The translations under genes and the position numbers were made by a program. The notes beneath the pieces were generated by a model. It was not told the DNA's origin. It saw nothing but the letters and a program-made list of their open reading frames with translations, and ran no database searches. A DNA stretch of 64,000 bases from Deltaproteobacteria bacterium (GTDB lineage: Bacteria; Myxococcota; Myxococcia; SLRQ01), in assembly GCA_029210625.1 (NCBI GenBank), contig JARGFU010000025.1, positions 1 through 64,000 on the forward strand, in the 5' to 3' direction. How positions within the stretch are numbered: position 1 is the first letter of the stretch; every line of letters starts with the position of its first letter. Positions 51,941-60,007 of this stretch are shown here, in pieces.

Positions 51941-52344
51941 GCTACGCTCTCCTCGTCGTTCGATCTCAAGATCTCCTGCACCCGCCGGATGAAGCTGCCG
52001 GGGCGCAGAGGCTTGGTGAAGAAGTCGGCCGCGCCCGCCTCCAGGTAGGCCTGCATGTCCTCGAGGGAGCGGGAGGAGGAGAGCACCGCCACCGGCGTCT
52101 GCGGGAAGCTGGCGTGTCCCCCGGCCACGCTGTGCACCAGGGAGAGGGGGTCGCAGAAGATCTCGTCCCGGTCGACCACCACCAGCGCCGGCCGGTCGAC
52201 CCGCATCCGGGAGACCAGCTCCAGCCCGCTGGCCACCGGCAGGGGCTCGATGCCCGCCGCCATCAGCAGCCCCGAGAGGGCCTTGCGGGTGGAGAAGTCC
52301 TGGACCACCAGGACCACCACCTTCGCCTCGTCCCCGCTCCCCAC
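51937..52344 (-). CDS. Stand-alone response-regulator receiver-like domain
   Basis: A 135-residue single receiver domain with no output domain. The phosphoacceptor region VVVDRDE and the conserved Lys in FFTKPL are visible, but the first acidic pair is reduced to a single Asp (VVQDFS) and the switch position is Ser (VLSSSR), so phosphorylation may be weak. The start is the GTG directly after the xseB stop codon. It overlaps ispA by four bases. A receiver gene inside an isoprenoid/exonuclease operon is unusual. Confidence 0.65.
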   Translation of the reverse strand: MGSGDEAKVVVLVVQDFSTRKALSGLLMAAGIEPLPVASGLELVSRMRVDRPALVVVDRDEIFCDPLSLVHSVAGGHASFPQTPVAVLSSSRSLEDMQAYLEAGAADFFTKPLRPGSFIRRVQEILRSNDEESVA

Positions 52345-52611
52345 CTAGTCCTCGTCCTCGAAGGGCTCCCGGGCGCCGTCGGCCAGCAGCTTCTCCACCC
52401 GGCGCTCGGCGCCGTCCAGCAGCTTCTGGCCGGCCCGGAGCAGCTGCATCCCCTCCTCGAAGGCCGCGAGCTGATCCTCCAGAGGCAGCTCGCCCGCCTC
52501 GAGGCGCTCGACGGTGGCCTCGAGGCGCTCGACGACCTGCTCGTAGGGCAGCGCCTCGTGGGCGCCGGGCGCGGCGTCAGTCTTCTTCCTGGTCTTGCGG
52601 GTGCCGGGCAT
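52345..52611 (-). CDS. xseB: Exodeoxyribonuclease VII small subunit
   Basis: An 88-residue helical protein with the XseB core YEQVVERLEATVERLEAGEL and LEEGMQLLRAG-like second helix, acting with XseA to degrade single-stranded DNA. The N-terminal 18 residues are basic and disordered. The gene overlaps the end of xseA by 35 bases. Confidence 0.85.
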   Translation of the reverse strand: MPGTRKTRKKTDAAPGAHEALPYEQVVERLEATVERLEAGELPLEDQLAAFEEGMQLLRAGQKLLDGAERRVEKLLADGAREPFEDED

Positions 52612-54028
52612 CGCTTGCCTCCTGGGAGTGGTGGCTCACCCGCGCGCCGAGGGCGCCGCGAGCGAGCCGGATCTGGAGCGCGTCTCCCACCGCGACCGTG
52701 GCGGCGTCGCGCAGGAGCCTGCCCTCCTGGTCGCTGACCAGGGCGAAGCCCCGGTCGAGGACGCTCTGCGGGGAGAGGGCCGTGAGGGCGGCCTCGTGGC
52801 GGGTCAGCCGGGTGCGCTCGGCGCGCAGGCCGGAGAGGACCTCGCGCTCGAGCCGCCGCTCGAGGTCGGCGAGCGCCCGCTGGCGCTGGCCGAGGCGCTG
52901 ACGGGGGTGCAGGCGCTCGAGGCGAGCGGCCTCCCGGGAGAGGGCCTCCCGCCGCTCTCGCAGGCCCCGCTCGAGGGCGAAGCGCCCCATCAGGTGCAGC
53001 TCGTCGAGGCGCTGGCGGCGGGCGGAGAGGGCCATGCGGGGATCGGAGAGGCGCGCGCGGGCGCCGAGCAGGACCTGGCGCCGCCGCCCGAGGGAGAGGC
53101 GCAGGGCGCTCTGGAGGCGCCGGCGCAGGCTCCGCAGCTCCTCCCGCAGGCTCTCCCGGGCGGGCGCCACCAGCTCCGCGGCGGCCGAGGGCGTGGCCGC
53201 CCGCAGGTCGGCGGCCAGGTCGGAGAGGGTGACGTCCACCTCGTGTCCCACCGCCGAGATCACCGGCGTCTCGCAGGCGGCGATGGCCCGCACCACCAGC
53301 TCCTCGTTGAAGGCCCAGAGGTCCTCCAGGCTGCCGCCGCCCCGGGTCACGACGATCACGTCGCAGTCCTCGGCGTCCAGGCGGCGCAAGGCGGAGGCGA
53401 GCTCGGAGGCGGCCCCCTCCCCCTGCACCCGGGCCGGGGCCAGCAGCACGGAGACCTGGGGCGCCCGGCGGCCGAGGACCTGGAGGAAGTCGTGGATCGC
53501 CGCGCCGGTCGGGCTGCTCACGACCCCCACCCGGGTGGGCAGCGGCGGCAGCGCCACCTTGCGCGCCTCGTCGAAGAGCCCCTCCTCCTCGAGGCGGGCC
53601 CGCAGCTGCTCGAAGGCCGCCCGCAGGGCGCCCTCCCCCGCTGGCTCCAGCCGGTCGATCACCAGCTGGTAGTTGCCCCGGGGCGCGTAGACCGTGATCC
53701 GCCCGGTGGCGATCACCTCCAGGCCGTCCCGGGGGTCGAGGCGCATCCGGGCCGCCGGCCCCCGCCAGATCACCGCCGAGAGGGTGGCGTCGTCGTCCTT
53801 GAGGGTCAGGTAGCAGTGGCCGCTGGTGGCCCGCTTGAAGCCCGAGATCTCACCCCGCACCTGGATCCGGGCGAAGCGGCCCTCGAGCAGGCCCTTGATC
53901 TCCCGGGTGAGCTCGTCGACCCGGTAGACCCGCGGGCCCGACTCGGCGGGCATGGCTTCCGGGCTGCCCGCGCCCGGGCGAGGACGCCCGGGCAGGTTCC
54001 GGAGCCGATAGCTGCGCTGCGCCGCCAT
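52577..54028 (-). CDS. xseA: Exodeoxyribonuclease VII large subunit
   Basis: A 483-residue protein with an N-terminal OB-fold nucleic-acid domain (starting YRVDELTREIKGLLE near residue 36) and the XseA catalytic region with SSPTGAAIHDF, VTRGGGSLEDLWAFN and ISAVGHEVD. A long coiled-coil arm follows, which binds XseB. The start at 54028 has GGAAGGGG seven bases upstream; a shorter start at 53953 is possible. First gene of the xseA-xseB-receiver-ispA-tlyA operon. Confidence 0.9.
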   Translation of the reverse strand: MAAQRSYRLRNLPGRPRPGAGSPEAMPAESGPRVYRVDELTREIKGLLEGRFARIQVRGEISGFKRATSGHCYLTLKDDDATLSAVIWRGPAARMRLDPRDGLEVIATGRITVYAPRGNYQLVIDRLEPAGEGALRAAFEQLRARLEEEGLFDEARKVALPPLPTRVGVVSSPTGAAIHDFLQVLGRRAPQVSVLLAPARVQGEGAASELASALRRLDAEDCDVIVVTRGGGSLEDLWAFNEELVVRAIAACETPVISAVGHEVDVTLSDLAADLRAATPSAAAELVAPARESLREELRSLRRRLQSALRLSLGRRRQVLLGARARLSDPRMALSARRQRLDELHLMGRFALERGLRERREALSREAARLERLHPRQRLGQRQRALADLERRLEREVLSGLRAERTRLTRHEAALTALSPQSVLDRGFALVSDQEGRLLRDAATVAVGDALQIRLARGALGARVSHHSQEASDARHPQDQEED

Positions 54029-54096
54029 GAGCCCCTTCCTATCCTCCGGGCCTGAGCCCCACAAGCCACGCCCTCCCCGAATCGGCCCGGATGGGC

Positions 54097-54102
54097 TAGG
54101 TT
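54097..54102 (+). promoter_or_regulatory. Candidate -10 box of the ceramidase-like gene
   Basis: TAGGTT lies 25 bases before the ATG with AAAGGGG in between, giving a short but normal leader. Confidence 0.3.
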
Positions 54103-54127
54103 CCGGCCTCGAAAGGGGTCACTCACG

Positions 54128-56038
54128 ATGCGCCAGCGCTCTCTCTTCCTCCTCTCCGGTCTGCTCGTCCTCACCGCCGCCTGCGACGGCAAGGGCGGGG
54201 ACCCCGATGGTGGCAGCGCCACGCCGCCCGCGACCTACTGTCCCGGGCAGGCCGGCTGCGAGAACGGCGGCGGCGAGAGCGACGCCCTCCTGGCCGGCGC
54301 CGCCGCGGTGACGATCACCCCGCCGGCCTTCGAGGTGCCCCTGCCCGAGTACCTCCGGGACGAGGCCGCCCTCGGTCAGTGCGACGTGGGGGACCGCTGC
54401 GGTGAGCTCATCGACATCGCCACCCGCGACTGCGGCGCCGACATGCTCTGCCGGGGGGATCCGACCTACACCGCCCCGGACGCCGACGGCACCGAGCGCG
54501 ACGGCGTCTACGACTTCTTCCGCGACTGCGGCACCGACAACGTCTGCCCGGGCGACGCCGGCTACGTGGCCCCCGACGCCGACGGCACCGAGGGCAACGG
54601 CATCTTCGACGGCATGTGGCTGGCCGGCTTCGGCAACAACCGCCCGGCCACCGGGGTCCACGACGACCTCTGGGCCCGGGCCGCGGTGCTGGGCAAGGGC
54701 GACGTGAAGGTCGCCTTCGTCTACCTGGACCTCGTCGGCTTCTTCAACTCGGACGTGCGCAAGGTCCGCGAGGCGGTGCGCCAGAAGCGCCCCGAGGTCT
54801 TCGCCGACCTCGACTTCATCCAGGTGGGCTCCACCCACGTCCACGAGGTCCCCGACACCCTGGGCCAGTGGGGGCTGACCCCCGACGTCCCGGGCCTGGG
54901 CGTGCCCGCGGCCTACAAGTCCGGCGTGAACCTGGTCTGGCTCGACTACCTCATCGACCGCACCGCCGACGCCATCATCGAGGCCTACGACGCCGCCGTG
55001 CCCGCCACCGCCGCGGTGGCCACCGGCCGCACCGGCGCCGACGGGCTGGTCCGGGACAGCCGCGACCCCGTGATCATCGACGACACCATGGGCGTGCTGG
55101 TCCTCGACGACGCCGCGAGCGGCGACCCCATCGCCACCCTGGTGAACTGGGGCAACCACCCCGAGGTGCTCTCGGACATCAACAACCTCATCACCTCCGA
55201 CTACTCCCACTACCTGCGCGAGGCCGTCGAGAACGGCCTGCCCGCGGAGGGCAGCGCCCCGGCGGTGGCCGGCCGCGGCGGCATCTGCGTCTACCTCCAG
55301 GGCCCGGTGGGCGGCCTGCTCACCCCCCTGGGCACGGTCGGCGCCACCACCCGCGACGGCACCAACCGCGACGCCGTGCGCGACTGGGAGAAGGCCCGGG
55401 CGGTGGGCGAGCGCCTGGCCGAGGAGGCCCTCTCCCTGGCCGCCAGCGCCACGCCGATGAGCGACACGACGATCGCCTTCGGCGCGGAGGAGCTCTTCCT
55501 GCCGATGAACAACATCTTCTTCCAGGTGATGTTCGGGGTCGGCGTCTTCTCGAACCGGCAGGCCTACCAGGCGGACGGCAGCGAGTGGGCCGGCGGCCTC
55601 ATCGACCCCGACGAGAACTTCCCCTGGCTGAAGTCCGAGACCGCCCTCTTCCGGATCGGCAACCTCTCCCTCCTCTCGGTGCCCGGTGAGCTCTTCTCCG
55701 AGGCGGCCGTCGGCTTCGACGCGAGCTACACGCCCGCGAACAAGGAGCGGATCGACCCGAACAACCCGAACCCGCCGACCCTCCCCACCGATCCGCCGCC
55801 GGCCTACCGCGAGCGGATGGGCACCGAGCACACCTTCGTCCTCGGTCTCTCGATGGACGAGGTCGGCTACCTGGTCCCCAGCTGGACCTTCGAGCTCGAT
55901 CCCACCAGCCCCTACTACGAGGAGGCGGCGGGCGATCACTACGAGGAGACCAACTCCCTCGGCCCCAGCACCGTCCCGCTCCTGGAGGAGAAGCTCGAGA
56001 TCCTCTTCCAGTGGCAGGCCGCCGCGGCCGGCGAGTGA
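54128..56038 (+). CDS. Neutral ceramidase-like lipoprotein with inserted Asp-rich repeats
   Basis: A 636-residue lipoprotein (LTAAC, Cys at residue 19). The catalytic-type region resembles the neutral/alkaline ceramidase family: GVHDDLWARA, the HVHE zinc-like motif and NWGNHPEVL. The N-terminal part is interrupted by two tandem units of the pattern DCGxDxxCxGDxxY..PDADGTExxG (about residues 97-162), which look like calcium-binding loops. Such lipases cleave N-acyl bonds of sphingolipids or similar lipids. The natural substrate is unknown, and only part of the active site can be recognised by eye. Confidence 0.6.
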   Translation: MRQRSLFLLSGLLVLTAACDGKGGDPDGGSATPPATYCPGQAGCENGGGESDALLAGAAAVTITPPAFEVPLPEYLRDEAALGQCDVGDRCGELIDIATRDCGADMLCRGDPTYTAPDADGTERDGVYDFFRDCGTDNVCPGDAGYVAPDADGTEGNGIFDGMWLAGFGNNRPATGVHDDLWARAAVLGKGDVKVAFVYLDLVGFFNSDVRKVREAVRQKRPEVFADLDFIQVGSTHVHEVPDTLGQWGLTPDVPGLGVPAAYKSGVNLVWLDYLIDRTADAIIEAYDAAVPATAAVATGRTGADGLVRDSRDPVIIDDTMGVLVLDDAASGDPIATLVNWGNHPEVLSDINNLITSDYSHYLREAVENGLPAEGSAPAVAGRGGICVYLQGPVGGLLTPLGTVGATTRDGTNRDAVRDWEKARAVGERLAEEALSLAASATPMSDTTIAFGAEELFLPMNNIFFQVMFGVGVFSNRQAYQADGSEWAGGLIDPDENFPWLKSETALFRIGNLSLLSVPGELFSEAAVGFDASYTPANKERIDPNNPNPPTLPTDPPPAYRERMGTEHTFVLGLSMDEVGYLVPSWTFELDPTSPYYEEAAGDHYEETNSLGPSTVPLLEEKLEILFQWQAAAAGE

Positions 56039-56054
56039 TCCGCCGGGGGGGCCT

Positions 56055-57272
56055 TCAGCTCGCGTAGAGGGTGATGTCCGTGGCGGCCGCGAAGGCCATC
56101 CGGACCGCCTCGTCCCAGTCCGGGTGACGCACCATCACCCAGCCGTCGGAGAGCAGGGTCTGCTTCCAGTCGCGCCGGTGGCTCCCCGGCCGCAGGAGGG
56201 ACTCGTCCACGACCCAGGAGCCGCAGGCCTGCAGCCAGGCCTCCAGGCCCGTGATCCGGGTGATGCGGCCCTGCCCCAGCGCCCGCTTGAAGGTGATGCC
56301 GCAGTTGTACTTCCGCTCGGTGGAGGCCTCGAAGGCCCCCCAGCAGACGACCCGGGCCCACTCCCGGAAGAGATCGATGTCCCCGGTGAAGTTCATCTGG
56401 TCGACCAGCCGCGCCCCACCCGGGCGGCAGCCGATCTCCCCCAGCACGACCTCGCCCTTGGGGGTGTGGAACCACTCCATGTGGGTGAAGCCGTCGCCCA
56501 TGCCCAGCGCGCCGAGGACCTCGCGCCCGAGGGCGATGCCCGCCTGGAACTTCGGCGGCGCGAGGTCGCGCACCGTGACGATCACCGGGCTGATCCACTC
56601 CTCGCTGCGCGCCTCCAGGGGCTTGGGCAGGTACTGGGCGACGTTCTCGTAGACCGGCCGCCCGTCGACGCAGAGGGTGTCGTAGGTGAACTCCTCGCCC
56701 TCGACGTACTCCTCCACGCTCACCTCGGCGACGCCCCGGGTCAGTTTGATGACCTCCTCCAGGCGCTCGGCGTCGCGGCAGAGGTAGGTGTCGGCGCTGC
56801 CGGCGCCGGCGATGGGCTTGACGATGAGCGGGAAGCCGATCGCCTCGGCGGCCTCCCGCAGCCCCTCGACCGTGGACACCCGCGCCGAGGCCGGCACCCG
56901 CAGGCCCGCGGCGGCGACCCGCTCCTTCATCAGCTGCTTGTCCCGGAAGCCCAGCACCGTGTCGTGGGACATGCCGGGCAGGCCCCAGCGCTCTCGCATC
57001 CGGGCGGCCAGGAGCACGGTCGGCTCCCAGGCGGAGAGCACCCGCTCGATGGGCAGGTTGCGCAGCCACCGGGACGCGCGCTCGAGCACGTCCTCCTCGT
57101 CGAGGAGGCTCGGCACCTGCAAGTAGTCGTGGAGGTAGTAACGCGAGTCCGCCGGCAGGGCGGCCCTCGGCGTGTCCCCGATCCCATAGACCTCGGCGCC
57201 CACCTCGGCCAGGCCGCGGGTGAAGTGCCGCATCTCCGGTGGATAGACCGGACCCAGGAAGACGACTCTCAT
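56055..57272 (-). CDS. ATP-grasp ligase (carboxylate-amine ligase-like), copy 1
   Basis: A 405-residue ATP-grasp enzyme of the carbamoyl-phosphate-synthase/amino-acid-ligase type. FRDK (109-112) opens the ATP-grasp core, VKPIAGAGS (151-159) is the nucleotide loop, and THMEWF (263-268) with GEIGCRPGG (278-286) supplies the metal-binding Glu and the Arg. Such enzymes join a carboxylate to an amine through an acyl phosphate. Copies 2 and 3 (57323 and 60008) share these motifs in the same order. It is divergent from copy 2 over 50 bases; TAGCGT ends eight bases before its start. Substrates are unknown. Confidence 0.8.
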   Translation of the reverse strand: MRVVFLGPVYPPEMRHFTRGLAEVGAEVYGIGDTPRAALPADSRYYLHDYLQVPSLLDEEDVLERASRWLRNLPIERVLSAWEPTVLLAARMRERWGLPGMSHDTVLGFRDKQLMKERVAAAGLRVPASARVSTVEGLREAAEAIGFPLIVKPIAGAGSADTYLCRDAERLEEVIKLTRGVAEVSVEEYVEGEEFTYDTLCVDGRPVYENVAQYLPKPLEARSEEWISPVIVTVRDLAPPKFQAGIALGREVLGALGMGDGFTHMEWFHTPKGEVVLGEIGCRPGGARLVDQMNFTGDIDLFREWARVVCWGAFEASTERKYNCGITFKRALGQGRITRITGLEAWLQACGSWVVDESLLRPGSHRRDWKQTLLSDGWVMVRHPDWDEAVRMAFAAATDITLYAS

Positions 57273-57280
57273 CGAAGAAG

Positions 57281-57286
57281 ACGCTA
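57281..57286 (-). promoter_or_regulatory. Candidate -10 box of ATP-grasp copy 1
   Basis: TAGCGT on the minus strand ends eight bases before the ATG at 57272. Confidence 0.4.
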
Positions 57287-57308
57287 CTCCGGGCGGGGGG
57301 GATGGGGA

Positions 57309-57314
57309 TAGCCT
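57309..57314 (+). promoter_or_regulatory. Candidate -10 box of ATP-grasp copy 2
   Basis: TAGCCT ends eight bases before the ATG at 57323. The divergent -10 boxes are only 22 bases apart, so the two promoters overlap and may exclude each other. Confidence 0.4.
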
Positions 57315-57322
57315 ACAGTCCG

Positions 57323-58537
57323 ATGCGTTCCGTCGTCTTCGCCGCCCCCTTCCTCCTGGAGACCTCCCTGCGCTTCGCCCGGGCGGCGGCGCGCCTCCCC
57401 GACGTGCGGCTCCTCGCCGTGGTGCAGGAGCCTCCCCCTCACGCCGACCGCTCGATCTTCGCCGACGTGGTGGAGGTGGCCGACTGCTTCTCGGTGCCCC
57501 AGCTCATCGAGGCGATCGAGCGGCTCCGTGCCCGCCACGGTCAGCCCCACCGCATCGTCGGCGTCCTCGAGCCGCTCCAGGTACAGCTGGCGAAGGCGCG
57601 CGCGCACTTCGGGGTGGAGGGCACCGACGAGGACACCGCGGATCTCTTCCGGGACAAGGCCCGGATGAAGGACCGCCTCCGGCAGGCGGGCCTGCCGGTG
57701 GCCCGCCACGCCCTCCTCGGGGACGCCGGGGAGGCCGCCGCCTTCGAGGCCAGCGTCGGCTACCCCATGGTCGTGAAGCCCCCGGCGGGGATGGGGGCGA
57801 AGGCCACCTTCCGGGTCCGCAGCGGCGACGAGCTGCGCGCGGCCCTCACGGGCATGAGCGCCAGCGCCGCGCACCCGATCCTCGCCGAGGAGTTCCTCCA
57901 GGGCGAGGAGGGGAGCTTCGACACGATCACCCTCGGCGGCGTGGTGCAGCACAGCTCGATCTCCCGCTACCTCCCCACCCCCCTCGAGGTGCTGGAGAAC
58001 CCGTGGATCCAGTGGCGCTGCGTGCTCCCCGCGCAGATCGACGGCCCCGAGTACGACGAGGTGCGGCGAGTCGGGACCGCCGCCATCGAGATCCTGGGCC
58101 TGCGGGACGGCTTCACCCACATGGAGTGGTTCCGCCGCGCCGACGGCAGCATCGCCATCGGCGAGATCGCCCAGCGGCCCCCGGGCGCCAACATCACCCG
58201 GATGATCGGGCTGGCGGACGACTTCGATCCCTACCGGGCCTGGGCGCGGGCCGTCATCGACGGGGCCTTCGACGGCCCCCACCCACGGCGCCACGCCGTC
58301 GGCTGCGCCTACCTGCGGGGGATGGGCCGGGGCCGGGTCGCTGGCTGCAGCGGGGTGCACGCCGCCCAGGAGGCGGTCGGGCACCTGGTGGTCGAGACCC
58401 TCCTGCCCACCCCGGGCGCGCCCCGCAACGACAGCTACGAGGGCGACGGCTACGCCCTGGTGCGCTCGGAGAGCACCGACGAGGTGATCCGCGCCCTCCA
58501 GACGATCATCGAGACCGTGAGGGTCCACTACCTGTGA
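57323..58537 (+). CDS. ATP-grasp ligase, copy 2
   Basis: A 404-residue paralogue of copy 1 with FRDK (109-112), VKPPAGMGAKATF (151-163) and THMEWF (265-270). The next motif reads GEIAQRPPG (280-288), so the Gly-Cys found in copies 1 and 3 is Ala-Gln here while the Glu and Arg stay. That may change the substrate pocket. The stop overlaps the glgA start by four bases (GTGA). It begins at the ATG after the TAGCCT box; an upstream in-frame ATG at 57239 lies within the divergent gene. Confidence 0.8.
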   Translation: MRSVVFAAPFLLETSLRFARAAARLPDVRLLAVVQEPPPHADRSIFADVVEVADCFSVPQLIEAIERLRARHGQPHRIVGVLEPLQVQLAKARAHFGVEGTDEDTADLFRDKARMKDRLRQAGLPVARHALLGDAGEAAAFEASVGYPMVVKPPAGMGAKATFRVRSGDELRAALTGMSASAAHPILAEEFLQGEEGSFDTITLGGVVQHSSISRYLPTPLEVLENPWIQWRCVLPAQIDGPEYDEVRRVGTAAIEILGLRDGFTHMEWFRRADGSIAIGEIAQRPPGANITRMIGLADDFDPYRAWARAVIDGAFDGPHPRRHAVGCAYLRGMGRGRVAGCSGVHAAQEAVGHLVVETLLPTPGAPRNDSYEGDGYALVRSESTDEVIRALQTIIETVRVHYL

Positions 58538-59976
58538 AGATCCTCTTCGTCTCCTCCGAGGTCGCGCCCTTCGCGAAGAGCGGCGGGCTGGGCGACGTGG
58601 GGGCCGCCCTGCCCCGCGCCCTGGCCGCGCGCGGTCACGACGTGCGGGTCGTCCTGCCCTGCTACCGCCGGGTCTGGGAGGGCGGCCACGACGCCACCGG
58701 CCTCCTCCCCCGCCTCGAGGTCGATCTGGGGCACCACCGCCTCGGCTTCGAGACCCTCGAGACCCGGCTCCCGGGGAGCGAGGTGCCGGTGTACCTGGTG
58801 CACTGCCCGCCCCTCTACGACCGGCCGAGCATCTACACCCAGGACGCCGACGAGCACCTGCGCTTCGCGCTGCTCTCCTGGGCCGCGCTGCGCATCGCCC
58901 AGCAGCTCGCCTTCGCCCCCGACGTCATCCACGTCAACGACTGGCAGACCGCCCTCCTGCCCCTGATCCGGCGGGTGGCCTTCTCCTGGGATCGCCTCTT
59001 CGACCACAGCCGGACGGTCCTGACCCTCCACAACCTCGGCCACCAGGGCACCTTCCCCGCCCAGGTCCTGCCCGAGCTGGGGCTGGCCGGCGCCGCCGAC
59101 GCCTTCCACCAGGACCAGCTGCGCGAGGGAAGGCTCTCCTTCCTGCTCACCGGCCTGCTCTACGCCGACGCGATCACCACCGTGAGCCCGACCTACGCCC
59201 GGGAGATCCTGCGGCCCGAGCACGGCGTGGGGATGGACGGCTTCCTGCGCGCCCGCGGCGACGTGCTCTTCGGCATCCTCAACGGCATCGACCCCGAAGA
59301 GTGGAGCCCGGCGACCGACCCGCACCTGCCGACGCACTACAGCGCGGAGGATCCGGCCGGGAAGGCGCTCTGCAAGCAGGCGCTGCTCGCGGAGCTGGGC
59401 CTGCCCGCGCGGGAGGGCGTCCCGCTCATCGGGGTCGTCTCCCGCCTGGTCTGGCAGAAGGGCTTCGATCTGTGTGAGGCGGTCCTCCCCGGCGTCCTCG
59501 CCCGGCGCGCGGCGCAGCTGGTCGTCCTGGGATCGGGCGAGCCCCGCTACGAGGCCTTCTTCTCCCACCTCGCCCGCGTCGCCCCCGATCGGGTCGCCTT
59601 CCGGAACGGCTTCAGCGAGGCGCTGGCGCACCGCATCGAGGCCGGCAGTGATCTCTTCCTGATGCCCTCCCGCTACGAGCCCTGCGGCCTCAACCAGATG
59701 TACAGCCTCGCCTACGGCACGCCGCCCATCGTGCACCGGACCGGGGGGCTCGCGGACACGGTGGAGCTCTACGATCCCGACGCTGGCACGGGCACCGGCT
59801 TCGTCTTCGACCACTTCGATTCGCGGGGGCTCCAGTGGGCGCTGGAGGCGGCGCTGGACACCTACGACGACGCCGAGGCCTGGGCCGGCTTGATCGTCCG
59901 GGGAATGCTGGAGGAGAACGGCTGGAGCCACCGCGTGCCAGAATACGAGAGCCTCTACCGGGCGCTCCTGCCCTGA
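58534..59976 (+). CDS. glgA: Glycogen (starch) synthase, ADP-glucose type
   Basis: A 480-residue GT5 glycosyltransferase. The ADP-glucose-binding motif KSGGLGD starts at Lys15, and the C-terminal EPCGLNQMYSLAYG holds the catalytic Glu region; length is normal for GlgA. It elongates alpha-1,4-glucan. It starts with GTG, overlapping ATP-grasp copy 2, and 31 bases separate it from copy 3. No glgB, glgC or glgP is nearby, so it is embedded in the ligase cluster rather than in a standard glycogen operon. Confidence 0.9.
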   Translation: MKILFVSSEVAPFAKSGGLGDVGAALPRALAARGHDVRVVLPCYRRVWEGGHDATGLLPRLEVDLGHHRLGFETLETRLPGSEVPVYLVHCPPLYDRPSIYTQDADEHLRFALLSWAALRIAQQLAFAPDVIHVNDWQTALLPLIRRVAFSWDRLFDHSRTVLTLHNLGHQGTFPAQVLPELGLAGAADAFHQDQLREGRLSFLLTGLLYADAITTVSPTYAREILRPEHGVGMDGFLRARGDVLFGILNGIDPEEWSPATDPHLPTHYSAEDPAGKALCKQALLAELGLPAREGVPLIGVVSRLVWQKGFDLCEAVLPGVLARRAAQLVVLGSGEPRYEAFFSHLARVAPDRVAFRNGFSEALAHRIEAGSDLFLMPSRYEPCGLNQMYSLAYGTPPIVHRTGGLADTVELYDPDAGTGTGFVFDHFDSRGLQWALEAALDTYDDAEAWAGLIVRGMLEENGWSHRVPEYESLYRALLP

Positions 59977-60007
59977 AGCGTCCCCTCTTCCTCGTGCGAG
60001 GTCCCTG

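Noticed and set aside
58534-59976. Plain glycogen operon
   Set aside because: glgB, glgC, glgP and glgX are absent; glgA is overlapped by a ligase gene instead.
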